DNA from: Chloroflexota bacterium
Lineage (GTDB): Bacteria > Chloroflexota > Dehalococcoidia > SM23-28-2 > RBG-16-64-32
NCBI GenBank assembly: GCA_016190405.1
Contig: JACPQO010000087.1
Location: 1-15,594 of the forward strand
DNA: 15,594 nt
Direction of reading: 5' to 3'
The notes under the pieces are model-generated. The model was not told the DNA's origin and searched no databases. It worked only from the letters and a program-made list of their open reading frames with translations. Numbering within the stretch: position 1 is the stretch's first letter; each line of letters begins with the position of its first letter. The position numbers and the translations under genes are program-made. Of the stretch, positions 1 to 7,380 are shown in pieces.

Positions 1-76
1 CGTCCAGGAGAAGGCGGACGCCCTGGCGCACGATGGCGTGGTCTTCGACGATCAGCACGCGGATCCGGTGCTTCAC
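1..76 (-). CDS. NarL/FixJ-type response regulator, N-terminal fragment
   Basis: Only the first 25 codons are in the window; the gene continues past base 1. The peptide begins VKHRIRVLIVEDHAIVRQGV, the typical start of a receiver domain: beta-1 IRVLIV followed by the acidic pair E11-D12 that binds magnesium, then helix 1 with RQGVRLLL as in NarL/LuxR-family regulators. The phosphoacceptor Asp and the DNA-binding domain lie outside the window, so the family call rests on the N-terminus and on the HisKA_3-type kinase next to it. The start is GTG at 74-76 and overlaps the kinase stop codon in a GTGA tetranucleotide, which suggests translational coupling. It is very likely the cognate output protein of the kinase; its target genes are unknown. 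Confidence 0.85.
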   Translation of the reverse strand, partial: MKHRIRVLIVEDHAIVRQGVRLLLD

Positions 77-1995
77 GGCCGGCGAACCTCTGTCAGGGGA
101 ATATCGAGTACAACCCTGGTCCCGCAGCCGGGGCCGGAGCGGACGTCCAGGGTGCCGCCAAGGAGGGAAGCTCGCTCCTTCATGCCGAGGAGGCCGAGAG
201 CAGTTTTCCCGTCGGTCGCCTGAGATGTCGTAGAGGGATCAAAGCCGATTCCATCGTCCTCAACCGTCGCCTGGAAACGCACGGAGTCAGCCTTCACGCA
301 GATGTGTACCGTCCTCGCCTGCGAGTGGCGGGCGCAGTTGCTGATCGCCTCCTGAAGCACTCGGAAGACCGTCACTTTCAGATGGGCGGGCAGATCTTCG
401 TCCAGACCATCTGCCGCAATGGACACTGTGACGCCCCGTTCCTCCAGGCGAGTTTCGGCTACCATGCGGACGGCGGGGATCAGGCCCAGGTCATCCAGGA
501 CCGGCGGACGCAGATCCAGTATGAGCCGGCGGGTGTCCGCCAGCGCACGGGAAGCAAACGCCTTCACGCTGTCAACGAGCCCGGCGGTGGCAGCTGGCAT
601 CTCCGGCACCGCCTGTTCCAGCCGCCCGAGGCCCATGATGAGGGCCGTGAGGCCCTGTGCCATCTCGTCGTGCAGCTCCCTGGCTATCCGTTGCCTCTCT
701 TCCTCCTGCGCGGAAATTACCTTCTTAAGCAGCTCTGATCGAGCGTGCTCCTTCTGCTTCAGCTCCTCCCAGAGCCGCGCGTTTTCCACGGCGACGCCGA
801 CCTGGTGACCAATGGCCAGGAGGAGTTGCACGTCGCGCTCGTCGAACGGGCGGCGGTCGCGGCGAGCCACGTTCATGACTCCCACGATCTGCTCCTTGGC
901 TTTCAGCGGAATGCTCGCGAAGGAGTGGAGTCCTGACTGGCGGACGACCTCGCGCGTAACCCTTTCGTCCACCGCGATGTCCTCCACGACGATGGGTTCG
1001 CCGCTGGCCGCCACTCGGCCGGCGATGCCCTCGCCGGGCTTGAGTCCGGACACGCCTTTTACGAATTCCTCGGACAGCCCGCGTTGCGCCCTGTAGCTGA
1101 GACCAGTCATCCGGCCGTCCCACAGGAGGATGCCGCCGGCGTCTGCCGCCATGAGCGTGAGGACGTTCAGCAGGGCCGCGTCCATCACCGCGGTCAGGTC
1201 CAGCGATTGACTGACGCTGGCGGCCACGGCGTTAAGCGTGGAAAGCTCCTGGCTGCGGCGCAGGACCTCACGATTGAACTCTTCGATCTCCCGTCGCGAC
1301 CGCGACAGGTCCTCCGTCATGGTGTTGAAGGCGCCCGCCAGCCGGCCCACCTCATCGCCGCTGGTTGCCGACACCCGCTGGCTCAGGTCGCCGCGGCCCA
1401 CGGCGCGGGCCGCGGTCGCGAGCCTGGCGAGGGGCCTGGTGAGGAATACCGCCAGCAACGAGGAGGCCACGAGCGCCATGAGCGTTATTCCGCCGGTGAG
1501 GCCCAGTAGCTGGATGGTGAAGCTGTTCACCCGGTCCGTCAGCCGGTTCTCCGAGAGGCCTACCCGCACCTGTCCTAACCGCCCGCCTAGGATGGGGTAG
1601 GCTATGTCCTGGATGGGCCCCTCGTCGCTGGGCAGCCGCCTGACGGACGGCGTCCCGCCCGGGTTCAGGCTGTTGGCGGTCAGGAGGCCAGCGGGCAAGC
1701 TGGCTGGGAAGGTCTTGGCCCGTACCTCCCCCGCGCCGTCTGTGACGAAGACGTAGCGGACATCACCGTCGTTGATGACGGCGCCGTTGATCATCTCGTA
1801 CAGCGAGAACACATCATTGGTTATAAGAGCCTCTTCACTGCGCGACGAGATGCCGCTGGCTGCCGTGGTACCACGCTGGACGAGCTCGCCCCGGAGCTCG
1901 TTGCCAAGCGTCAGGCGGGCGTGCAGCGTCCCGGCCAGGCCCATGGTCAGGATGAGCGCGACGATAGCTGCGGTGATCTTGGCCCGAAGGCTCAC
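73..1995 (-). CDS. Membrane sensor histidine kinase (HAMP-GAF-HisKA_3-HATPase)
   Basis: A 640-residue sensor kinase that should autophosphorylate and pass phosphate to the adjacent NarL-type regulator. Visible domains: transmembrane helix about 8-28, an extracytoplasmic sensor region about 29-158, second transmembrane helix about 162-186, HAMP about 187-238, GAF about 265-408, HisKA_3 dimerisation region about 428-500 with phosphoacceptor His442 in ARELHDEMAQGL, and a HATPase domain about 540-635 with N-box Asn553 (EAISNCARH), G1 box DDGIGF (580-585) and GLLGMKER (601-608). LRPPVLDDLGL near 495-505 is typical of NarX/DegS-like kinases. The start is GTG at 1993-1995, preceded by a strong AAGGAGG four bases away that overlaps the TAA of the upstream binding-protein gene. 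The signal is not evident; the binding protein encoded just before it may present the ligand, and the GAF domain may add a cytosolic input. Confidence 0.95.
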   Translation of the reverse strand: MSLRAKITAAIVALILTMGLAGTLHARLTLGNELRGELVQRGTTAASGISSRSEEALITNDVFSLYEMINGAVINDGDVRYVFVTDGAGEVRAKTFPASLPAGLLTANSLNPGGTPSVRRLPSDEGPIQDIAYPILGGRLGQVRVGLSENRLTDRVNSFTIQLLGLTGGITLMALVASSLLAVFLTRPLARLATAARAVGRGDLSQRVSATSGDEVGRLAGAFNTMTEDLSRSRREIEEFNREVLRRSQELSTLNAVAASVSQSLDLTAVMDAALLNVLTLMAADAGGILLWDGRMTGLSYRAQRGLSEEFVKGVSGLKPGEGIAGRVAASGEPIVVEDIAVDERVTREVVRQSGLHSFASIPLKAKEQIVGVMNVARRDRRPFDERDVQLLLAIGHQVGVAVENARLWEELKQKEHARSELLKKVISAQEEERQRIARELHDEMAQGLTALIMGLGRLEQAVPEMPAATAGLVDSVKAFASRALADTRRLILDLRPPVLDDLGLIPAVRMVAETRLEERGVTVSIAADGLDEDLPAHLKVTVFRVLQEAISNCARHSQARTVHICVKADSVRFQATVEDDGIGFDPSTTSQATDGKTALGLLGMKERASLLGGTLDVRSGPGCGTRVVLDIPLTEVRRP

Positions 1996-2004
1996 GGCGC
2001 CTCC

Positions 2005-3012
2005 TTATCGGTTGAGCCCGGCTGAGGCCACCGTGGCCCGCATCTCCCGAACGGAGTTGTAGATCGTGTCATCCGGCACGGTGAAGCGGTCGATGAAGAG
2101 GGCGCTGAGAATCTCGCGACCAGCGCCGTCGCCGTCCATCCCCAGCAGGACGTCCTGTAGTCGCTGCTTCAGCGCGGGGTCCAGCCCCGGCCTGACGACT
2201 GCCGGATTGATGCCGTAGGGCCCCCACTTCTCGATAACCTTGGTCTTGCTCGTATAGTCCGACCCGGTCTTCACCCAGTAGTCATAGACCAGGCTGTCCA
2301 CGGCCGCTGCATCGACCAGGTTCTCTGCCACCGCCTTGATCGAGTTGTCGTGGGCGTACGTGAAGATGGAGCGGCCGAAGAAGGACTCAGGTGTCTCTCC
2401 CAGGAGCGCCAACTGATAGACCGGGGCCAAGCGTCCAGAGTTGGAGAGGGGATCGGAAAAGGCGAAGGTGCGCCCGCGCAGATCGGCCAAAGAGCCGAAG
2501 GGGGCGTCCGCCCGGACCACAAGGTAGGAGTAGTAGGTGGGCTCCCCATTGACTTCAGGTGCCGCGAGAAGCTCCATGCCGAAGTCGTCCCTTCCCTGGA
2601 GATAGGGGTTCGTGCAGACGAAGGCAAAGGTGACGTCGCCCGTCCGCACCATATCGTTGAACTCTGCGTACGTCTTGCCCTGCACCAGCTCCACTGGGAG
2701 TCCCAGCTTGCCACCGACGTACTCTAGGAGGTCACGGTAGCGGCTGTTGAAGGTCTCGCGCGGCGAGATGACGGGCGCCACCGCCATGCGAATGGTCGTC
2801 TCCGTGCGGGTGGATGACACGGGGGAACTGCTGCTTGCTGGGGTGGGTCCCTTGAACCTGATCTCTCCCCCTTGGTAGCCGGGGCCGCATGCCCCTGCTA
2901 TAGACACGATCAGCACTACCGCTGAGAAGCCTGCCAGGTGCACGCTTCCCCGGCCCCTCTGAGCAGAGCGCTTCGCCGCCCCTTTTATCGATGCCAACAA
3001 CCTGCTGGGCAT
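2005..3012 (-). CDS. PhnD-like phosphate/phosphonate-type substrate-binding lipoprotein
   Basis: A 335-residue periplasmic-binding-protein-like lipoprotein. A basic N-terminus and hydrophobic stretch (about 26-41) end in a lipobox-like SIAGAC with Cys42, then a Ser/Thr-rich linker (55-72). The mature part, from IRMAVAPVISPRETF (about 73), follows the PhnD/phosphite family: a GKTYAEFNDMVRTGDV segment near 111-126, a VCTNPYLQGRDDF segment, and the ligand-loop motif FSDPLSNSGRLAP (184-196), comparable to the DPxSxSG motif of phosphonate-binding proteins. No permease or ATPase gene accompanies it. It is instead the first gene of an operon with a kinase and regulator, with only 9 bp to the kinase. 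I infer a sensory rather than transport role, as ligand-loaded co-sensor for the kinase. The ligand could be an oxyanion such as phosphonate or phosphite, but this is not proven. The ATG at 3010-3012 is preceded by GGGGTG. Confidence 0.85.
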   Translation of the reverse strand: MPSRLLASIKGAAKRSAQRGRGSVHLAGFSAVVLIVSIAGACGPGYQGGEIRFKGPTPASSSSPVSSTRTETTIRMAVAPVISPRETFNSRYRDLLEYVGGKLGLPVELVQGKTYAEFNDMVRTGDVTFAFVCTNPYLQGRDDFGMELLAAPEVNGEPTYYSYLVVRADAPFGSLADLRGRTFAFSDPLSNSGRLAPVYQLALLGETPESFFGRSIFTYAHDNSIKAVAENLVDAAAVDSLVYDYWVKTGSDYTSKTKVIEKWGPYGINPAVVRPGLDPALKQRLQDVLLGMDGDGAGREILSALFIDRFTVPDDTIYNSVREMRATVASAGLNR

Positions 3013-3410
3013 GATGACACCCCGAAGCTATGTTCCCTCTTGGGCCGTCCTGTGTCTACAAGGCCAGGACCCTTGATTCGCTCCTTGTGCGAGTGGGCGT
3101 TACTGGGGCCGTCGCCCCACCAAGTCAGTTCGGCATTAGAATACATCCCAGACCGCCGCATCGCTCTAGCAGCAGTCATGCCCTGACTCTGGATGACCTG
3201 ATCAGTCACGATGCTTCAGTTCGAGGTGGAAGGCGAGCGTCTGCGAACCGGCCAGTAAGCGATTCGTAGGACGTACATGCTGATGTTCGTGCAGTGGCAA
3301 GTGGTGACCGCTGGGCTCGATCGATAGAGCTCGAGGGAGCATTCGCGGCTCTAGAAGCTACGTCCGTCTCCTCAAGCACACTAAGTGCCGCAGCGTCCGC
3401 CTCATACGCC

Positions 3411-3450
3411 CGTTGAGAAACGTCCAGCCCCGTTGACACACGTCCAGCCG
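3411..3450. repeat. Two tandem 20-bp direct repeats
   Basis: Bases 3411-3430 and 3431-3450 are direct repeats (CGTTGAGAAACGTCCAGCCC and CGTTGACACACGTCCAGCCG), matching at 17 of 20 positions and directly abutting. The second copy supplies the TTGACA -35 element of the candidate promoter, so the pair may be a regulator binding site or a local slippage duplication. Confidence 0.75.
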
Positions 3451-3461
3451 TGGATTAGACT
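3433..3461 (+). promoter_or_regulatory. Sigma70-like promoter for the lipoprotein operon
   Basis: A perfect -35 TTGACA (3433-3438) is followed after exactly 17 bp by TAGACT (3456-3461), a 4/6 match to TATAAT. Transcription would start near 3468 and give a leader of about 100 nt before the ATG at 3567. The -35 lies inside the tandem repeat. The match is by eye, with no experimental evidence. Confidence 0.55.
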
Positions 3462-3566
3462 CAGACATCTAGCGCGGGCCGATTTCCACCTCAAATTCCC
3501 TCTTGAAAGCCGACCTTCGTTAGTACGGATTTTGTCTCCTTAGAGGACCTGGATCGGAGACGTTCG

Positions 3567-4223
3567 ATGGCGATGGTCTCAGCAGTGCTCTCTCTCGTGC
3601 TGTCCGCATCTATTCGACCAGGGAGTCACCTGCCTGCCGTCGCGACGCAGAAGCGCGCCGCCCCCGCGCTGGTCGCCGTTCTGGCACTGGCAGCTCTGGT
3701 GGCGCTCACGGCCTGCGGCGGTGGAGGCGGCGGAGAAGAGGAGCCGGCGGCCACCACGCCCGCTGGCCAGACTCCCACTGAAGCGCCCGCAGTCGAACGA
3801 CCAACGCCTACGCCTGAGGGGCGCACGCCAACAGCGGCGGCGTCCGCCGCGGCCAGGATCAATTGGTGTGACCTCGTGACGCCGGAAGAGGCCGACGAGG
3901 CGCTGGGCGAGTTCGTCACCGGGATCCTGGACCTGGCCAACCGCTACTGTGAGTTCGAGACGGACTCCGAGGTCTTCCTGCGCATCGAGCCCGGGTCGCC
4001 GGAAGATCTCGAGTCCGGAGCCGAGATCGAGGGCGTGCGCGGCGAGACGGTATCGGGGGTGGGCGAAGAAGCCGCCTGGTTCGATGGAGAGCCGGCCGTC
4101 CTCAGCGTGCGCCAGGGTGATGTCTACCTCCGCATCGTGCTGAACATGCCGGATGCGACCAGGGCGGAGCGGCTGGAGATAGCGAAGGGCCTGGCCGCGA
4201 CAGCCGCTGAGCGACTCCCGTGA
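3567..4223 (+). CDS. Secreted lipoprotein of unknown function, DUF3558-like
   Basis: A 218-residue predicted lipoprotein. KRAAP plus a hydrophobic helix (31-48) ends in the lipobox LTAC with Cys50, followed by a Gly run and an acidic, Pro/Thr-rich linker to about residue 97. The folded part starts at INWCDLVTPEEADEALGE (98-114) and has a second Cys (Cys128 in RYCEFE). A Cys-x-LxTPEExxxxLG start with a later Cys recalls the DUF3558 lipoproteins of actinobacteria; this is a resemblance by eye, not a proven homology. The ATG at 3567 has GGAGA seven bases upstream. It leaves an unusual extra hydrophobic stretch (3-13) before the lipoprotein signal, so an internal GTG start (codon 7 or 11) is possible. 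The stop overlaps the next gene in GTGA, so the two are translated together and probably act together at the cell surface. Confidence 0.75.
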   Translation: MAMVSAVLSLVLSASIRPGSHLPAVATQKRAAPALVAVLALAALVALTACGGGGGGEEEPAATTPAGQTPTEAPAVERPTPTPEGRTPTAAASAAARINWCDLVTPEEADEALGEFVTGILDLANRYCEFETDSEVFLRIEPGSPEDLESGAEIEGVRGETVSGVGEEAAWFDGEPAVLSVRQGDVYLRIVLNMPDATRAERLEIAKGLAATAAERLP

Positions 4224-6427
4224 GAACAGTTGCGCCATGGGCCATCGCGGCGGTGGCCGGGCTGGTCCTCCTCTCGGCCTGCGGAGGCGGTGGTGGCGAG
4301 GGGACGCCAGCGCCCGCCCGGCAAACGCCGCCGCCGGAGGTGACCGCCGAAGTCACCCCCGAGGTTGAGGAAGAAGAGGCGCCGGACCTATCCGACGTCA
4401 GCTTTGTCGACAATCTCCTGGCCAAGGAAGAGGCGGGCGAGTGGACGCGGGGCGAGGGGCTGGTGGCGACACTCAAGCTCTTCGCCGGCGAACTGGATGC
4501 GGCGGGCGTCCTGCGGCATCCAGAGCTGCTCAACCGGGAGGGCACCGGCATCCTCGAGATGGCGTACGAGTACCTGGAGGACGGGCCGGACGCCGACGCC
4601 CGCTCGGAGGTCGGGCGTCTGCTGGATCTGCTGGTGTTGTCCAACAGCCGGCTGGAGGCGATGGCGGGGATATCGCCGCCTGCGGCCGCCGCGGCGGGCG
4701 TTCTGGCGCCGGGCCCCCCGCGCGGGCCGGTAGAGGACTGCGCCGCGTTCTTCTCCGGCTACCAGCTGCCGCCCGGGCTGGGGCAATGCGTGGAGGTCGG
4801 CATCTCCTCCTACCTCGAAGACTTCTACACCGGCAAGTTCCGGTTCTTCTTCCCGGCGCCGGGGCTGCCCAAGGCGGGCTGGACCGACAAGCACCTGCAA
4901 CTGGCCATCTCCGCCATGGAGCACACCGTGCCCATTTTCGACAAGCTGGGGAAGCTGCCGCCCGTGAACGTCATCTTCGCCATGAAGAACAACCCCAAGG
5001 CATGGGCCGTCGCCGCGCCCACTCCGGAGCCCGTCGGCACTCCCTCCGGTACGCGTGAGCCGTGCGGCATCGCCCTCTTCCCCGCCATGCAGCAGGCTGC
5101 GGACGGCGACTTCAAGCAGACGCTCGCTCACGAGCTGGCCCACTGCCTGCAAGGGCAGACCTTCCCGGGGCAGATGGAGGTCGACTATGAGGTCAAGAAG
5201 TGGTGGGAAGAAGGTCTCGCCGACTACTTGTCCAACGTCGCCTACCCGGACGTCAACCAGGAGTGGGGACCGCCTCCCGAGCGGCGGGCGATCCTGAACG
5301 CGATATCGTCGTTCGAGCTGTCGACCACCCTGTTCGACCGCGCGTACACGAATTGGATCTTCTTCCAGTACCTGTATCACGAGATAGGGAACGAGGGCAT
5401 CTTCAAGCTGATCAAGACCCTGCCCGATTCCGGCGGCCGGGCGGACCAGGAGGCGGCCCTGGCGGACTACCCCAACATCGACCGCATGTACCACGAGTTC
5501 GCGAAAGCGCTGACTGACGGCAGGGTCCAGGACGCCAGCGGCGAGCTGATCCCATACCCTATCAACGAGGCGAACCAGCCCACCGTCCTCATCGCCGGGC
5601 AACGCCTGATACTGTGGGACTCCACGCCGTTCGGCGTCTTCCGGGCGCGCATCGCCGTGGCGCCCGGCAAGCAGGCGGACCTTCACTACGAATGGGAAGG
5701 ATCAGCCCTCGACTCCGCCCGCGTGGTGCCGGACGTGGAATGGACGGATCTTCCCGATGAGCTGCCCGACCCAGACTGCCGCGAGGAAGCGATCCTCCTG
5801 GTGACGACGACGAAGCCGGGCGACGCGTTCGAGCTGGACATCAGCCCGGTGGTGGACTTGCCGGGCGGAGGCCCTGTCGGCGCCGCCGGCCTCGTGGGTG
5901 AGTGGGTCGTCGACAACGACAGTATCCAGGCCGACATCAGACGGTGGTTCCCGGAAACGAGGATAGACTCCATTTCGGGCGCCATCCGCGTTACCTTCCG
6001 GGACGACCGCGAGGTGGAGGTGATATACGAGAATTTCAGTGTGAAAGGCCATAGCGAGGGCGATTCCAGGCTGGCGCTCATCCTGGGCGAACCGGAGCTC
6101 TACACAGAAACGACTATCACCACCAACGCCCGAGGAACAACGCCCTACAAGGCCAGTAGCCTGCCGGTGGGCGATCTTATCCAGTTTGGGAGCCTGTTTG
6201 AGGCGGACTACTTGGAAGGCACCGAAACAGTCGAGTACCACCAGGCGCGCTACGAGCTGGGGTTCGGGGGAGATCCAGACGCGATCCCTGTTGACGAGAT
6301 CAGGGAAACAACAGAAGAAGAGCCGACAGGCACAGACCTCATCAGCGCAGTTAGGGACTATCAGGTGCTATGCCAGGGCGCCATTTTGCTGTTGGACGAA
6401 GTAGTCCTGCATCGAGTAACTGATTGA
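4220..6427 (+). CDS. Large lipoprotein with HExxH zinc metallopeptidase domain
   Basis: A 735-residue lipoprotein starting with GTG at 4220, coupled to the previous gene by a 4-bp overlap. The signal peptide ends in LLSAC (Cys21), then a Gly run and an acidic/Pro linker to about 60. The central region carries a gluzincin-type signature: TLAHELAHCLQGQTF with His304, Glu305 and His308, then WWEEGLADYL with Glu331 as likely third zinc ligand 23 residues later. This arrangement is typical of secreted peptidases of the MA clan; W-x-x-EGLA-x-Y is common in peptidase-MA-like proteins. The C-terminal part (about 455-735) is beta-rich without catalytic motifs. Its last segment, from GLVGEWVVDND (557-567) through VEVIYENFSVKG, looks like a compact beta-barrel-like domain. 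The substrate is unknown; a surface protease is the best guess. The final 500 bp look less GC-biased than the rest. Confidence 0.8.
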   Translation: MRTVAPWAIAAVAGLVLLSACGGGGGEGTPAPARQTPPPEVTAEVTPEVEEEEAPDLSDVSFVDNLLAKEEAGEWTRGEGLVATLKLFAGELDAAGVLRHPELLNREGTGILEMAYEYLEDGPDADARSEVGRLLDLLVLSNSRLEAMAGISPPAAAAAGVLAPGPPRGPVEDCAAFFSGYQLPPGLGQCVEVGISSYLEDFYTGKFRFFFPAPGLPKAGWTDKHLQLAISAMEHTVPIFDKLGKLPPVNVIFAMKNNPKAWAVAAPTPEPVGTPSGTREPCGIALFPAMQQAADGDFKQTLAHELAHCLQGQTFPGQMEVDYEVKKWWEEGLADYLSNVAYPDVNQEWGPPPERRAILNAISSFELSTTLFDRAYTNWIFFQYLYHEIGNEGIFKLIKTLPDSGGRADQEAALADYPNIDRMYHEFAKALTDGRVQDASGELIPYPINEANQPTVLIAGQRLILWDSTPFGVFRARIAVAPGKQADLHYEWEGSALDSARVVPDVEWTDLPDELPDPDCREEAILLVTTTKPGDAFELDISPVVDLPGGGPVGAAGLVGEWVVDNDSIQADIRRWFPETRIDSISGAIRVTFRDDREVEVIYENFSVKGHSEGDSRLALILGEPELYTETTITTNARGTTPYKASSLPVGDLIQFGSLFEADYLEGTETVEYHQARYELGFGGDPDAIPVDEIRETTEEEPTGTDLISAVRDYQVLCQGAILLLDEVVLHRVTD

Positions 6428-6529
6428 GGCGGCAAGGTAGAGGTGGCCTACGAGGGGTTCTCGGTGTCCGGCAGCTTCCTGGCTGGGTCGAGCGGCGAGG
6501 TGATCGCCACCTGGCGACGCGTCCGCTGA
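6428..6529 (+). pseudogene. Relic of a second C-terminal domain copy after the stop codon
   Basis: Directly after the TGA at 6425-6427, and in the same frame, 33 codons remain open to a TGA at 6527-6529. The first part reads GGKVEVAYEGFSVSG, which matches DREVEVIYENFSVKG inside the preceding protein (about residues 596-610) at 9 of 15 positions. The DNA identity is only about two thirds, so the copy is old. The fragment lacks a start codon and the N-terminal half of the domain. It is best read as the leftover end of a duplicated or replaced C-terminal domain. A stop-readthrough extension is a less likely alternative. Confidence 0.55.
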
Positions 6530-6558
6530 ACCGAGGTGAGCGGTGCGCCTTCGCATGG

Positions 6559-6572
6559 TAGACTGGCACCAA
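6559..6572 (+). promoter_or_regulatory. Candidate leaderless-type -10 element
   Basis: TAGACT at 6559-6564 ends seven bases before the A of the ATG at 6572, the geometry expected when transcription starts at the initiation codon. There is no Shine-Dalgarno before this ATG, and the -35 region (GTGAGC, 17 bp upstream) is weak. The same TAGACT hexamer is used by the candidate promoter at 3456-3461. Confidence 0.4.
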
Positions 6573-7372
6573 TGCAAGAAGAAGGCATGGGCGTCGTGAC
6601 CGCTGGCTACGACGCCGTCTTTGGCGCCACGTCGCGCAGTCCAACGCTGCGGCGTCTCTGGCGCGAGCTCGCGGCGGGCAGCGACTTTCCGGAGGAGTTC
6701 CTGCACATAAGCTTCACCACCCTGCCGCTGCTCCGGCGTATGGCGGACGAGATGGGGCTCCGTCCCGGCGACACGCTCGTCGATATCGGCTGCGGCATGG
6801 CCGGCCCGGCGTTGTGGGTGGCGCGGGAAACGGGCGCTAAGCTGATCGGCGTCGACCTCTCCCCTGTCGCTGTGGGGCTGGCGTCGGAGCGGGCGGAGGC
6901 GCTTGGCCTGTCCGCCGTGGCGAGCTTCCAGGCCGGCTCGTTCGAGAACACCGGCCTCCAGGACGTTTCGGCGAACGCCGTGATGAGCGAAGACGCCCTC
7001 CAGTACGCGCCCGATAAGGGGGCGGCGATGCGGGAGGCGGCCCGCATCCTGCGCCCGGGTGGACGCCTGGTCTTCACTGCCTTCGAGCTTGATCCCGAGC
7101 GCGCCGCCGGCCTCCCCGTCCTGGGCGTGGATACGGTCGATGACTATCGGCGTCTGCTCCAGGCGGCCGGCTTCACCATCGAGGTCTACGAGGAGGCGCC
7201 CGGCTGGCCGGAGCCGACGCGGACGACGTACCAGGCGCTGCTGGATGCCAGAGACGCGCTGATCGACGAGATGGGGGAGGTCGCTACCACGGCTCTGTTC
7301 ATGGAGCTAACGATGACGCTGCAAGCGAAGCCGTACCGCCGTCGCGTCCTCGCCGTCGCGACCAGAAGGTAG
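6572..7372 (+). CDS. Class I SAM-dependent methyltransferase
   Basis: A 266-residue Rossmann-fold methyltransferase. Motif I is LVDIGCGMAGPALWVA (69-84), which binds the SAM methionine part. GVDLSPVAV (93-101) ends strand 2 with the ribose-binding Asp95. NAVMSEDALQYAPDKGAAMREAARILRPGG (about 135-164) holds motifs III to V in the usual UbiE/Methyltransf_11 layout. The N-terminal stretch about 20-50 (SRSPTLRRLWRE) resembles small-molecule methyltransferases of actinobacteria and Chloroflexota. The substrate cannot be predicted. Starts: ATG 6572 is chosen because a -10-like TAGACT sits at leaderless distance; GTG 6536 would add 12 residues without a good ribosome site, and ATG 6587 has an A/G-rich stretch too close to it. 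It is convergent with the cysteine synthase gene, 8 bp apart, with no clear terminator between them. Confidence 0.88.
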   Translation: MQEEGMGVVTAGYDAVFGATSRSPTLRRLWRELAAGSDFPEEFLHISFTTLPLLRRMADEMGLRPGDTLVDIGCGMAGPALWVARETGAKLIGVDLSPVAVGLASERAEALGLSAVASFQAGSFENTGLQDVSANAVMSEDALQYAPDKGAAMREAARILRPGGRLVFTAFELDPERAAGLPVLGVDTVDDYRRLLQAAGFTIEVYEEAPGWPEPTRTTYQALLDARDALIDEMGEVATTALFMELTMTLQAKPYRRRVLAVATRR

Positions 7373-7380
7373 CGCCCGCC

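Larger units (their letters stand above)
3013..3566. other. Divergent intergenic region, lower GC, no convincing gene
   Basis: A 554-bp gap between the sensory operon (minus) and the lipoprotein operon (plus). Base composition is visibly less GC-rich than the coding flanks, especially 3450-3550. Short open frames on both strands (for example 3206-3439 minus and 3030-3269 plus) have no recognisable motifs, no good Shine-Dalgarno and non-coding-like composition. Contents I can support: a 6-bp-stem hairpin at 3104-3119 (TGGGGC/GCCCCA, loop CGTC), a tandem 20-bp repeat at 3411-3450, and a sigma70-like promoter at 3433-3461. No clear promoter for the minus-strand operon was found; TCTAAT on the minus strand near 3136-3141 is a possible -10 without a matching -35. 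Confidence 0.6.

Noticed and set aside
3206..3439. 77-codon minus-strand frame (GTG start) in the intergenic region
   Set aside because: No Shine-Dalgarno, no recognisable motifs, and it begins inside the tandem repeat and promoter of the opposite strand.
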